Assembly (NCBI RefSeq): GCF_024506435.1
Contig: NZ_JANIET010000001.1
Location: 2,356,001-2,420,000 of the forward strand
DNA length: 64,000 bases
Source of the DNA: Pantoea trifolii
Lineage (GTDB): Bacteria > Pseudomonadota > Gammaproteobacteria > Enterobacterales > Enterobacteriaceae
Direction: 5' to 3'
Shown: in pieces, positions 43,418 to 54,153 of the stretch
Layout of the letters: every line of letters begins with the position of its first letter
Numbering within the stretch: position 1 is the stretch's first letter
Made by a program: the position numbers and the translations under genes
Notes under the pieces: model-generated
Database searches by the model: none
What the model saw: only the letters and a program-made list of their open reading frames with translations
What the model was told of the DNA's origin: nothing

Positions 43418-44089
43418 TTAGCGCGCTGCTGAATGACTCTGCAGCGCTCTGACCTCTGCCGCCAGGCGCGTCAACGCCGCTTCCTGCATCCCACGTTTGC
43501 CCAGCTCCTGCTCCAGCGCATAAAGATATTGTGCGTTGGTGCCGAGCGGACCGCTGGCCTGGGCAATCAGCGGCGCGATGGTGCTGCGGCATGAGTCGGT
43601 TTCATACAGCGGATGACGCGGATCCATAATGAACACCAGCGCGGTGACGTTGCGTCCATCCTCCAGCTCCAGCTCACACCAGGTTGGCAGATAGCAACCG
43701 GTGATCATTTCACGCTTCCACAGCAGCTCCAGCTCATCATGCAGACGCGATTCCGGCAAGCGGAATGCCAATCCGCTGGTGGAACCACCCTCTTTCAGCG
43801 CCAGCATCCGGCCAGGTGCGGTGACGGTGCCGCGACCGGCGATCAGACGCAGACAAAACGCACGGTGCCAGCCCTCTAATCGGCCTGGCGCCACTTCGGC
43901 TGCTTCAAAAATCGGATTCCACATCAGCGAGCCGTAGCCAAAAATCCACACCGGGCTTTGGTCAGGACGACAGGCAAGCGTCGCTGACAGCGATGCCGCA
44001 CGCTTTTCACAGCTCCAGAACAGCGCTTCATCAATATCGCCAAACGATGTTTTACAATCTGCTTTTAATAAAAATTCCCGCGTTAACAC
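43418..44089 (-). CDS. chaC: Glutathione-specific gamma-glutamylcyclotransferase ChaC
   Basis: About 223 residues. A GTG at 44,089 with GGAG 6 bases upstream gives (M)LTREFLLKADCKTSFGD, matching E. coli ChaC (231 aa). The substrate-binding motif VWIFGYGSLMWNP is near residue 57, and KREMITGCYLPTWCELEL and PLGTNAQYLYALEQEL follow. It degrades glutathione to 5-oxoproline and Cys-Gly in the cytosol. The frame stays open for 77 codons upstream without similarity, so the shorter form is chosen. In E. coli chaA-chaB-chaC are adjacent and co-oriented; here chaC and chaA diverge and chaB is absent. Confidence 0.92.
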   Translation of the reverse strand: MLTREFLLKADCKTSFGDIDEALFWSCEKRAASLSATLACRPDQSPVWIFGYGSLMWNPIFEAAEVAPGRLEGWHRAFCLRLIAGRGTVTAPGRMLALKEGGSTSGLAFRLPESRLHDELELLWKREMITGCYLPTWCELELEDGRNVTALVFIMDPRHPLYETDSCRSTIAPLIAQASGPLGTNAQYLYALEQELGKRGMQEAALTRLAAEVRALQSHSAAR

Positions 44090-44632
44090 TGTGGTCTCCT
44101 CTACTTCGCTGACATCTTGCCGGTGTGGTTCCTTAAAACTGATGTCTACAGGCGACGCGCATTGCATCGTCTTAAGAGAAGACATTAATTCATTTTTAAC
44201 AAAACATTCAAGATTGACCCCGATCACAAAAGGGAAATTCTGTGTAAAGAGCATCGGCTGCCTGGCGAGGAACTTCAATACTGGAAGGAAAAGTGCGAGA
44301 CGGGCCAAAAAAATCCGCATAAAGTCCCACTTTTACTGGAGGAATGGATTTAAGAGAGTTAAACCTCCATAAGCCGCATTAAACAGGGCAATTATCCAGA
44401 CCAATCTCATCTTTAATTTAGTGTATGACTGATGCAACATAATGAATACAGGCGTTAATCCAGCGATAACAGGCTCTTTTGCCGTGTTATACATAATAAT
44501 CGCTTTTGGTAAAATCGCGTAAAGTCACAGCAGCACAGTTGTTGAAAAGTTACACTGCGTTGCGTCAGAAAACTCATTATATTTATCAGGCAATGATTGC
44601 CTGCTTTGTACTTTTTCCGGAGAGGATGGTAA
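44090..44632. other. Long divergent intergenic region between chaC and chaA
   Basis: About 540 bases, increasingly AT-rich toward chaA. Short frames here have no similarity or ribosome sites, and no remnant of chaB is seen. Apart from the hairpin at 44,587-44,603, I could not place promoters or operators. Confidence 0.45.
44587..44615 (+). terminator. Terminator-like hairpin in the chaA 5' leader
   Basis: Perfect CAGGCAA-TGA-TTGCCTG stem (44,587-44,603) followed by CTTTGTACTTTTT. It lies only 30 bases before the chaA ATG, with the GGAGAGG ribosome site just after it, so it could be an attenuator of the antiporter gene. Confidence 0.5.
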
Positions 44633-45718
44633 ATGCCTGGACATGAGAAAACCCGCCATACCGAGTACTCACTGATTTTCCCCGTTGCTGCGCTGGCGGT
44701 ACTGAGCTTCTTCGGTAACCAGACAGCGCTTCTGCCGGTTATCGGCATCAATCTGCTCGCATTAGTTGCCATTCTGTTTAGCGCGTTCAGCGTGGTACGT
44801 CACGCTGACGTTCTGGCACACCGTTTGGGCGAACCTTACGGCTCGCTGATTCTCAGTCTTTCCGTCGTCATTCTCGAAGTGAGCCTGATCTCGGCGCTGA
44901 TGGCCACCGGCGACGCCGCGCCCGCGCTGATGCGCGACACGCTCTACTCGATCATCATGATTGTGACCGCCGGTTTAGTGGGCTTTGCCCTGCTGCTGGG
45001 CGGGCGCAAGTTTGCCACGCAGTACGTTAATCTGGCGGGCGTTAAGCAATATATGATCGCCATTTTCCCGCTGGCGATTCTGGTGCTGGTGTTTCCCAAC
45101 GCGTTACCCGGCGGCAACTTCACTACCACCCAGGCGCTGATTATCGCAGCGATTTCCGCCGCGATGTACGGCGTGTTCCTGCTGATTCAAACCAAAACGC
45201 ACCAAAGCCTGTTCGTTTATGAGCATGAAGATGATGGCGACGATCCGCATCATGGCAAGCCTTCTGCGCACAGTTCAGTGTGGCACACCGTATGGCTGAT
45301 CGTGCATCTGATTGCGGTTATCGCCGTGACCAAGATGAACGCCAATCCGCTGGAGAGCCTGCTGACGGAGCTGAACGCCCCAGCGCAGTTCACCGGCTTC
45401 CTGGTCGCACTGTTGATCCTGTCACCGGAAGGATTGGGTGCGATTAGAGCGGTGCTGATGAATCAGGTGCAGCGCGCAATGAATCTGTTCTTCGGTTCGG
45501 TGCTGGCGACCATTTCACTGACCGTGCCTGCGGTGACTATTATCGCTACCCTGACCGACCAGCAGTTGGTGTTTGGCCTTGAGCCGCCGCAAATGGTGAT
45601 GATGAGCGCCGTGCTGATTCTGTGCCACATTTCGTTCTCAACCGGCCGCACCAACGTGTTGAACGGTGCCGCGCATCTGGCGCTGTTTGCCGGGTATTTG
45701 TTGACGATTATGCTGTAA
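44633..45718 (+). CDS. chaA: Na+(K+,Ca2+)/H+ antiporter ChaA
   Basis: A 361-residue inner-membrane cation/proton antiporter of the CaCA family, with about 11 helices and high identity to E. coli ChaA. It has two family repeats, each with acidic exchange sites (RLGEPYGSLILSLSVVILEV and LILSPEGLGAIRAVL). A central acidic-histidine loop (EHEDDGDDPHHGKPSAHSS) probably senses cations. It exports Na+ or Ca2+ at alkaline pH. GGAGAGG precedes the start. A REP pair and a bidirectional terminator follow. Confidence 0.95.
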   Translation: MPGHEKTRHTEYSLIFPVAALAVLSFFGNQTALLPVIGINLLALVAILFSAFSVVRHADVLAHRLGEPYGSLILSLSVVILEVSLISALMATGDAAPALMRDTLYSIIMIVTAGLVGFALLLGGRKFATQYVNLAGVKQYMIAIFPLAILVLVFPNALPGGNFTTTQALIIAAISAAMYGVFLLIQTKTHQSLFVYEHEDDGDDPHHGKPSAHSSVWHTVWLIVHLIAVIAVTKMNANPLESLLTELNAPAQFTGFLVALLILSPEGLGAIRAVLMNQVQRAMNLFFGSVLATISLTVPAVTIIATLTDQQLVFGLEPPQMVMMSAVLILCHISFSTGRTNVLNGAAHLALFAGYLLTIML

Positions 45719-45724
45719 GTGCCA

Positions 45725-45788
45725 GGCCGCCATGAATGGCGACCCTACGGAAATCGTGGATGTTGTAGGGTCGCCATTTATGGCGACC
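45725..45788. repeat. Inverted pair of REP-like elements after chaA
   Basis: Two family A copies in opposite orientation: GGCCGCCATGAATGGCGACC with CTAC (45,725-45,748), and GTAG then GGTCGCCATTTATGGCGACC (45,765-45,788). Together they make a large potential cruciform of the BIME type. They share the core with copies near 21,900 and 30,280. Confidence 0.82.
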
Positions 45789-45795
45789 AGCCAAT

Positions 45796-45821
45796 AAAAA
45801 AGGCGCCATCGGCGCCTTTTT
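45796..45821. terminator. Bidirectional terminator between chaA and kdsA
   Basis: AAAAAGGCGCC-ATC-GGCGCCTTTTT, a 6-bp GC stem with A and T tracts on both sides. It serves the convergent chaA and kdsA transcripts. Confidence 0.92.
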
Positions 45822-45836
45822 CACATCTAAAAACAA

Positions 45837-46721
<885 letters not shown>

Positions 46722-47531
46722 TTAGTGCAGCGTGACCTGTTTCTGTTCAATTGCGTGAATCTGCACTTTAATCATCTCGCTGACCGGATCTTCAGGACAC
46801 TGTTCAACAAAATAGGTCAAATCAGTTAGCGCGATGTGTTCACACTCTAATTGCGCGTAAATCAAACCACGGTCGCGAATCTCGTAAGGATCATCAGGAT
46901 CGATCTGCAGCAGCACTTTGCTGACGTTCAGCGCCAGCTCCATCTGTTTCTCTTCCATCAGCGCGGATTTCAAGGTGTCGAGCATCTTGCGCATCACGTT
47001 GATGGTTTTGGCTTCGTCGAGATCATCGTTATACAGCCTGGCGGTTGGGCTGATATTGCCTTTGAGCCACACTTCTAACGTGTGCGTATCCAGCGTTTCG
47101 CCGTTGAACGGGTTGATCAGCCACATTTCGCCATCTAACCAGTCGGCACGCAGAATCAGCTGCGTTGGGAAGATCACTGGCATCAGCGGTAATTCCAGCT
47201 CATCGGCGATGTGCAGCAGAATCACGCCCAGCGACACCGCGGTGCCCTGACGGCTCTTCAATACTTTGTCGATCCACAGCGCGTCAGAGAGATTGTAGAC
47301 GCCGCTGGCGCCGCCAAATCCCCACTGACGATAGAACAGCTCCAGCAACTTACCCAGCTGCAAATCGGCGTCCTGCTCGCTGCTGATGAACTCACGGGCT
47401 TCATCGACCATTGCCGCCAACTGTTGTTGCACAGAAGGCGCAGAAAAATCATTGCGTATGGCGCATGTGGCGCCAATCACCGCTTCACTCAACGGTGTTT
47501 CACTGTAATCGAGTTGCTCTGGCGAGGTCAT
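46722..47531 (-). CDS. sirB1: SirB1 family protein (transglutaminase-like, TPR)
   Basis: A 269-residue cytosolic protein. The N-terminal part is a transglutaminase-like domain (LLELFYRQWGFGGASGVYN, GTAVSLGVILLHIADELELP); the usual catalytic cysteine position is not evident. The C-terminal third is a tetratricopeptide-type region (LLQIDPDDPYEIRDRGLIYA). The molecular role is unknown; the name comes from an old Salmonella invasion screen. It overlaps sirB2 by 4 bases. Confidence 0.92.
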   Translation of the reverse strand: MTSPEQLDYSETPLSEAVIGATCAIRNDFSAPSVQQQLAAMVDEAREFISSEQDADLQLGKLLELFYRQWGFGGASGVYNLSDALWIDKVLKSRQGTAVSLGVILLHIADELELPLMPVIFPTQLILRADWLDGEMWLINPFNGETLDTHTLEVWLKGNISPTARLYNDDLDEAKTINVMRKMLDTLKSALMEEKQMELALNVSKVLLQIDPDDPYEIRDRGLIYAQLECEHIALTDLTYFVEQCPEDPVSEMIKVQIHAIEQKQVTLH

Positions 47532-47926
47532 ACAATCCCCAATAACGGCATTTTGGTCATCGCCAGCTTAATCACAAACAGCAAAGCTACGATTGCAATC
47601 AGGAAGGCGATCCAACGTGTCCCTATTTTACGTGGGCGACGGCTCAATGCCACGGAACCTAAGGCGATGTAGATAATAACCGCTAACAGCTTCTCCGTCA
47701 GCCAGCTTCCTTGCGGGGTGAACGGATAAAAGTGCGTAATCATCACCAGCAGCGCACCGCTTAACAGCAAAAAGGTGTCGTTGATGTGCGGCGCAATGCG
47801 CACCCAGCGGCGCTGCAGCATCGCCGAGCCGGTGGTTTGCCAGTAAAAGCGCAGTAAAAACAGACAAATCGTCAGCGCGACGGTCAGCAAGTGAAAATGT
47901 TTAATCAGGGGATACCAGCTCGCCAT
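47528..47926 (-). CDS. sirB2: SirB2 family inner-membrane protein
   Basis: A 132-residue protein with four predicted helices (FHLLTVALTICLFLLRFY, LLLSGALLVMITHF, LLAVIIYIALGSVAL, AFLIAIVALLFVIKLAM) and the family's WYPLIKHFH start. Function unknown. Its start lies 26 bases inside the 3' end of prmC, so the genes overlap in different frames. Confidence 0.92.
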   Translation of the reverse strand: MASWYPLIKHFHLLTVALTICLFLLRFYWQTTGSAMLQRRWVRIAPHINDTFLLLSGALLVMITHFYPFTPQGSWLTEKLLAVIIYIALGSVALSRRPRKIGTRWIAFLIAIVALLFVIKLAMTKMPLLGIV

Positions 47927-48767
47927 CGTTATTCCTTGTTAAAAATTGTCCTAGTGTGACGCGCGGATGACCGCCGTAATCGTCAACGGTGCTCACCGCC
48001 TGATAACCGTGCTGCGTCATGATGGCACGCACGGCTGCGCCTTGCTGCCAGCCATGTTCCAGCAGCAGCCAGCCACCCGCGTGCAGCCAGTGCGGTGCGC
48101 TATGAATGATGAAACGTAAATCGGCCAAACCCTTATCGTCTGCCACCAGCGCGCTGAGCGGCTCAAAGCGCACATCGCCCTGCTGCAGATGTTCATCGGC
48201 GGCATCGATATAGGGCGGATTGCTGACAATCAGATCAAAACGTTGGGCGGGAAGATCGCTGAACCAGTTGCTGAGGATGAAGCGGGCATTTTCAATATGC
48301 AGACGTTGCGCGTTGTCCTGCGCCAGTTCCACCGCTGCGGCAATACGATCGCAGCCAATAACCTGACAGCCTGGCCGTTCGCTGGCCAGCGCCAGCGCAA
48401 TCGCGCCGGTGCCGGTGCCCAGATCAAGCAGTGAGGTTGCTGTGGCCGGCAGATGCGCCAGCGCCTGTTCCACCAGCACTTCGGTGTCCGGGCGCGGAAT
48501 CAGCGTGGCATCGCTGACGCGCAACGGCAGCGACCAGAATTCACGCTCGCCAACCAGATGCGCAATCGGCTCACCGTTGACGCGGCGCGCCAGCAGCGCG
48601 TTCAGCTGTTCTTGCTGCTGTGCGTCCAGTTCGGCATCGTCAAAGGCGATCAGCCAACTGCGCGGTTTGCCCGTCACGAAACCCAGCAATATTTCCGCAT
48701 CGCGCTTCGGGCTGTCGCCGCCACAGAGCGCGATTACAGCCTGCTGTAGCCAGCGACGGATGATCAT
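47901..48767 (-). CDS. prmC: Release factor glutamine methyltransferase PrmC (HemK)
   Basis: A 288-residue SAM-dependent methylase acting on the GGQ glutamine of RF1 and RF2. The helical N-terminal domain (about 1-75) is followed by the SAM motif LLDLGTGTGAIALALA near 113 and the catalytic NPPY in FDLIVSNPPYIDAADEHL near 180. It follows prfA with a one-base overlap, so substrate and modifier are co-expressed. The C-terminal LTRNNDGELVSPD extends over the sirB2 start. Confidence 0.95.
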   Translation of the reverse strand: MIIRRWLQQAVIALCGGDSPKRDAEILLGFVTGKPRSWLIAFDDAELDAQQQEQLNALLARRVNGEPIAHLVGEREFWSLPLRVSDATLIPRPDTEVLVEQALAHLPATATSLLDLGTGTGAIALALASERPGCQVIGCDRIAAAVELAQDNAQRLHIENARFILSNWFSDLPAQRFDLIVSNPPYIDAADEHLQQGDVRFEPLSALVADDKGLADLRFIIHSAPHWLHAGGWLLLEHGWQQGAAVRAIMTQHGYQAVSTVDDYGGHPRVTLGQFLTRNNDGELVSPD

Positions 48768-49849
48768 TAGTCCTGTCCAGCCAGCGCGGCCAGCTGATCG
48801 GCTTGATACTCCTGCACAATCGGCTCAATCAGTGCATCCAGCTTGCCTTCCATCACCTCGTCGAGACGATAAACCGTCAGGTTGATGCGGTGATCGGTGA
48901 CGCGGCCCTGCGGGAAGTTGTAGGTGCGGTTACGATCCGAACGGTCGCCGCTGCCGAGCAGGTTACGACGCGTTGAGGCTTCTGCAGCATTACGCTTCGC
49001 CGTTTCCGCCGCATGAATACGCGCGCCCAACACCGCCAACGCTTTGGCTTTGTTTTTGTGCTGTGAACGTTCGTCCTGACACTCCACCACAATGCCGGTT
49101 GGCAAGTGGGTGATACGAATCGCGGAATCGGTGGTGTTAACGTGCTGACCACCGGCTCCGGAAGAACGGAAGGTGTCGATTTTCAAATCGCCGGCGTTGA
49201 TTTCCGGCATTTCCGCTTCTGGCAGCTCCGGCATCACCGCGACGGTACAAGCTGAAGTGTGAATACGGCCCTGCGATTCGGTTTCCGGCACGCGCTGGAC
49301 GCGATGACCGCCGGATTCAAATTTAAAGCGGCCATACGCGCCGTCGCCGATGATGCGGGCGATCACTTCTTTATAGCCGCCGTGCTCACCTTCGTTGGCG
49401 CTGATGATCTCAACCTGCCAGCGACGCGCTTCGGCGTAACGGCTGTACATACGGAACAGATCGCCGGCAAAAATCGCCGCTTCATCACCGCCGGTACCGG
49501 CGCGCACTTCGACAAAGCACGAACGTTCATCGTCGGGATCTTTCGGCAGCAGCAGCACATGCAGCTGTTGTTCCAGCTCTTCACGCTTCTCGCGTGACAG
49601 CTTCAATTCCTCCTGCGCCATCTCGCGCATTTCCGGGTCTTCCAGCAGCATTTCGGCAGTTTCAACATCTTCCTGCACCTGCTGCCATTCGCGGAAACAA
49701 CGGGTGACGTCGCTAAGCTGGGCATATTCGCGTGATAACGCACGGAAACGATCCTGATCGGCAATCACGCCGGCATCGCCCAGCAACGCTTCCACTTCCT
49801 CGTGGCGTTCCTGGAGCGCTTCCAGCTTGGCAACAATAGAGCTCTTCAT
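48767..49849 (-). CDS. prfA: Peptide chain release factor 1
   Basis: 360 residues, the E. coli RF1 length. It has the GGQ peptidyl-hydrolysis motif in [17 protein letters not shown] near residue 235 and domain 2 with the [16 protein letters not shown] block; the stop-codon-recognising PxT tripeptide appears as PET in [11 protein letters not shown]. It reads UAA and UAG on the ribosome. It is preceded by hemA in the same direction, as in E. coli. Confidence 0.97.
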   Translation of the reverse strand: MKSSIVAKLEALQERHEEVEALLGDAGVIADQDRFRALSREYAQLSDVTRCFREWQQVQEDVETAEMLLEDPEMREMAQEELKLSREKREELEQQLHVLLLPKDPDDERSCFVEVRAGTGGDEAAIFAGDLFRMYSRYAEARRWQVEIISANEGEHGGYKEVIARIIGDGAYGRFKFESGGHRVQRVPETESQGRIHTSACTVAVMPELPEAEMPEINAGDLKIDTFRSSGAGGQHVNTTDSAIRITHLPTGIVVECQDERSQHKNKAKALAVLGARIHAAETAKRNAAEASTRRNLLGSGDRSDRNRTYNFPQGRVTDHRINLTVYRLDEVMEGKLDALIEPIVQEYQADQLAALAGQD

Positions 49850-49890
49850 GTAATAGCGGGTATCCCAGTGATAGGTCGTGACTGACCAGA

Positions 49891-51147
49891 TTACTCTAAA
49901 CCGAGGCTGTCACGTAAGATCTGCAGGCGTTCGCTGTCGCCGTCGCGCGCGGCCTGCTGCAGTGATTTGGTTGGTGCATGAATTAAACGGTTGGTCAGCT
50001 TGTGCGCCAACTCTTGCAATACTTTCTCGGCGTCAGCACCCTGCTGCAGCGCGGCCAGCGCGCGTTCCTGTAACTCGGCGCGCACCTGATCGGCCTGCGA
50101 GCGGTATTCACGGATGGTCTCAACCGCGCTTTGCGCGCGCAGCCAGGCCATAAATTCGCCGCTCTCCTGCACCACAATGCTTTCGGCCTGCACAGCGGCG
50201 GCTTTACGCTGCGCCATGTTCTGCTCGATGATCGCTTGCAGATCATCAACGCTGTAAAGATAGGCGTTCGCCAGCTTGCCCACTTCTGGCTCGACATCGC
50301 GCGGTACGGCGATATCCACCAGCAGCATCGGCTGATTGCGACGCGCTTTCAGCGCGCGCTCCACCATGCCTTTACCGATAATCGGCAGCGGGCTGGCGGT
50401 AGACGAGATAATGATGTCGGCATCGGCCAGACGCGTTTCGATATCGCCGAGGCCAATCACTTCTGCCCCCACTTCATCGGCCAGCAGCTGTGCGCGCTCG
50501 CGGGTGCGGTTGGCAATCATCAGCTTCTTGACGGAGTGTTCGCGCAGATGACGCGCCACTAACTCGATGGTTTCACCGGCGCCGACCAGCAGCACGTTAA
50601 CGGTGCTGAGCGATTCAAAGATTTGACGCGCCAGGGAACAGGCGGCGAAGGCGACCGAAACGGCGCTGGCGCCAATCTCGGTTTCAGTGCGTACACGCTT
50701 GGCCACCGAGAAGGTTTTCTGGAACATGCGCTCCAGTTCACTGCTCAGCGCATGATCGCGTGACGAATCAACAAAGGCTTTTTTAACCTGACCTAAAATC
50801 TGTGGTTCACCCAACACCAATGAATCCAACCCGCTTGCTACACGCATCAGATGGCTGACCGCCGCGTTATCCTGATGCCAGTAGAGGCTGTTGCGCACAT
50901 CCTCTTCCCGCAGATCGTGATAGTCACACAGCCAACGCACCAGCTTCTCCTGCAGGTCGGCTTGCTGCTCTACACTGAGGTAGAGTTCCGTACGGTTGCA
51001 GGTCGAGAGGACCACGCCGCTCTGCACCATCGGCTGGGACAGCAGGCTATTCAGCGCCAGTTCCAGCGTGTCTGGTGTAAACGCCACGCGTTCGCGTAGC
51101 GCAACAGGTGCAGTTTTGTGGTTGATTCCGAGTGCAAGCAGCGTCAT
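49891..51147 (-). CDS. hemA: Glutamyl-tRNA reductase
   Basis: A 418-residue enzyme starting [20 protein letters not shown]. It reduces glutamyl-tRNA to glutamate-1-semialdehyde, the first step of heme and siroheme synthesis. The nucleophilic cysteine lies in [14 protein letters not shown] near residue 50, and the NADPH domain has [16 protein letters not shown]. The N-terminal part, which in enterics carries the heme-dependent degradation signal, is present. An in-frame GTG 8 codons upstream is unlikely. It diverges from lolB across 213 bases that must hold both promoters. Confidence 0.97.
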   Translation of the reverse strand: MTLLALGINHKTAPVALRERVAFTPDTLELALNSLLSQPMVQSGVVLSTCNRTELYLSVEQQADLQEKLVRWLCDYHDLREEDVRNSLYWHQDNAAVSHLMRVASGLDSLVLGEPQILGQVKKAFVDSSRDHALSSELERMFQKTFSVAKRVRTETEIGASAVSVAFAACSLARQIFESLSTVNVLLVGAGETIELVARHLREHSVKKLMIANRTRERAQLLADEVGAEVIGLGDIETRLADADIIISSTASPLPIIGKGMVERALKARRNQPMLLVDIAVPRDVEPEVGKLANAYLYSVDDLQAIIEQNMAQRKAAAVQAESIVVQESGEFMAWLRAQSAVETIREYRSQADQVRAELQERALAALQQGADAEKVLQELAHKLTNRLIHAPTKSLQQAARDGDSERLQILRDSLGLE

Positions 51148-51363
51148 GTGATTCGGGTTGGGATATCCCAATAGTTGTCAGGGTTTTGTGCAGCGCATTC
51201 TACAAGATGCCACAGGTCAAGAAAAGCCATACAAAGCCTATGACTGTAATAAGATTAAACTGATCGTGCGCAATTATTGCCATAACAGCATTGACGGCTT
51301 ACATGCGGATGGTTAGCGTTACCGGTTACGAAGTAAAAACGTGTCTGAGGAGATGACCACGTG

Positions 51364-51987
51364 ATGCATTTGCCCCCGCGCAAGTTACTGCGCCTTTTAC
51401 CCCTTGCCAGCGTGTTACTGGCTGCATGTACCATTAACAAACCACAAGGCCCGGGCCCAAGCACCACGTCACCGCAATGGCAGCAGCATCAACAAGCCGT
51501 GGCGAAAATCAGCCAGTATCAGACGCGCGGTGCGTTCGCGTACCTGTCGGATAAGCAAAAAGTCTATGCGCGCTTTAACTGGCAGCAAACCGCTGCCGAT
51601 CGCTATCGTTTGCTGTTAACTAATCCGCTCGGCAGCACCGAATTGCAGCTGGATGCGCAAGGTTCCGTGGTGCAGATCGTTGATAACAAAGGTAAGCGCT
51701 ACGTCAGCAACGATGCCGAGAAGATGATTTCACAGCTTACCGGCATGGATATCCCACTCGCTAATCTGCGTCAGTGGATGATGGGCTTGCCAGGCGATGC
51801 CAGCGATTATCAGCTGAACAACAATTACCAGCTGCAAAGCCTGAACTACAGCCGTAACGGTCAGCAGTGGAAAGTGAACATTTCTGATTACGACAGCAAA
51901 GTGAATCCACCGCTGCCGGCGAATCTGGAGCTGTCTGAAGGCGGCCAGCGCATCAAATTACGCATGGATAGCTGGACCACCCAATGA
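51364..51987 (+). CDS. lolB: Outer-membrane lipoprotein receptor LolB
   Basis: A 207-residue lipoprotein whose signal peptide ([20 protein letters not shown]) ends in lipobox LAAC at the mature Cys. The LolB beta-barrel core is clear: [54 protein letters not shown]. It accepts lipoproteins from LolA and inserts them in the outer membrane. GAGGAG lies 11 bases before the ATG; a GTG directly before the ATG has better spacing, adding one residue. It overlaps ispE by 4 bases. Confidence 0.95.
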   Translation: MHLPPRKLLRLLPLASVLLAACTINKPQGPGPSTTSPQWQQHQQAVAKISQYQTRGAFAYLSDKQKVYARFNWQQTAADRYRLLLTNPLGSTELQLDAQGSVVQIVDNKGKRYVSNDAEKMISQLTGMDIPLANLRQWMMGLPGDASDYQLNNNYQLQSLNYSRNGQQWKVNISDYDSKVNPPLPANLELSEGGQRIKLRMDSWTTQ

Positions 51988-52853
51988 TCACCACGTGGCC
52001 CGCGCCAGCAAAACTGAATCTGTTTTTGTATATCACTGGCCGTCGTCCTGACGGCTACCACAACCTGCAAACGCTGTTTCAATTTCTCGATTACGGTGAC
52101 ACGCTGGAAATCACGCCAGACAGCAGCGGCAAAATTACGCTGCTGACGCCGCTGGATGGCGTGCCGGATGAAGAGAACCTGATTGTGCGTGCCGCGCAGG
52201 CGTTAAAAACCTTCGCCGCCGCGCGAGGCACCTTGCCCACGCAAGCCGGTGCGACCATCGCGCTGGAGAAGGTTTTGCCGATGGGCGGCGGTCTCGGCGG
52301 CGGTTCTTCGGATGCAGCAACGGTGTTAGTGGCGCTGAATCATCTGTGGCAAACCGGCTTAAGCGTTGCTGAACTGGCAGCGATTGGCATCAAGCTGGGC
52401 GCGGACGTGCCGGTGTTTATTGGTGGTCACGCGGCCTTTGCTGAAGGCGTGGGTGAACTGTTGCAGCCGGCTGAACCGGCAGAAAAATGGTATCTGGTGG
52501 CGCATCCGGGCGTGAGTATCGCAACGCCGGATCTGTTCCGCGATCCCGATCTGACGCGCGATTCACCAATCCGCACATTAGATGAACTGTTACAGCGTCC
52601 TTTTCACAATGATTGTGAGGCTGTGGCAAGAAAACGTTTTCGTAAGGTTGATGAGCTGCTTTCCTGGCTGCTAGAATACGCGCCGTCGCGCCTGACTGGG
52701 ACCGGAGCTTGTGTGTTTGCTGAATTTGACACCGAATCCGACGCACGTCAGGTGCTGGAGCTTGCCCCGAAATGGATTTGCGGATTTGTGGCGCGCGGGC
52801 TTAACCTCTCGCCGTTGCAGCGCACACTTTCTGGGCTAAAAGCGTCTACGTGA
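51984..52853 (+). CDS. ispE: 4-diphosphocytidyl-2-C-methyl-D-erythritol kinase
   Basis: A 289-residue GHMP kinase of the MEP isoprenoid pathway, phosphorylating CDP-methylerythritol. It begins with [20 protein letters not shown], the ATP loop is [17 protein letters not shown] near residue 95, and the C-terminal GHMP motif is [11 protein letters not shown]. Start overlaps the lolB stop (ATGA). Order lolB-ispE-prs as in E. coli. Confidence 0.97.
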   Translation: MITTWPAPAKLNLFLYITGRRPDGYHNLQTLFQFLDYGDTLEITPDSSGKITLLTPLDGVPDEENLIVRAAQALKTFAAARGTLPTQAGATIALEKVLPMGGGLGGGSSDAATVLVALNHLWQTGLSVAELAAIGIKLGADVPVFIGGHAAFAEGVGELLQPAEPAEKWYLVAHPGVSIATPDLFRDPDLTRDSPIRTLDELLQRPFHNDCEAVARKRFRKVDELLSWLLEYAPSRLTGTGACVFAEFDTESDARQVLELAPKWICGFVARGLNLSPLQRTLSGLKAST

Positions 52854-52905
52854 CAGTGTCACCCGTTCCAGACACTGCACGTTGCGCATTAACACACCCG
52901 TATGA

Positions 52906-53925
<1,020 letters not shown>

Positions 53926-53937
53926 TTCATCGCGTGA

Positions 53938-53962
53938 AACCGGGCCCTGTGCCCGGTTTTTC
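53938..53962 (+). terminator. Rho-independent terminator of prs
   Basis: AACCGGGC-CCTGT-GCCCGGTT (53,938-53,958) followed by TTTC. It begins 13 bases after the prs stop. Confidence 0.92.
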
Positions 53963-54153
53963 TTTGTTCGCTGCCCTAAACCTGACTCACCGATTAAGCC
54001 ACTTTCGCCGCTGATATTTGCGCGATAAATTTCGTTAAATCCCGCTATTCTCGCTGCCATCCACTCTTTTCCCGCAACTCGCATTGCCGCCCTTTAGCGC
54101 TCCAATAATTAATGGTATTTTCTCCCCCACTTTTGCCAAGAGCTCCGACCACT

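Noticed and set aside
44091..44372. Possible chaB remnant or small gene between chaC and chaA
   Set aside because: The translations in this interval show no ChaB similarity and no plausible start signals.
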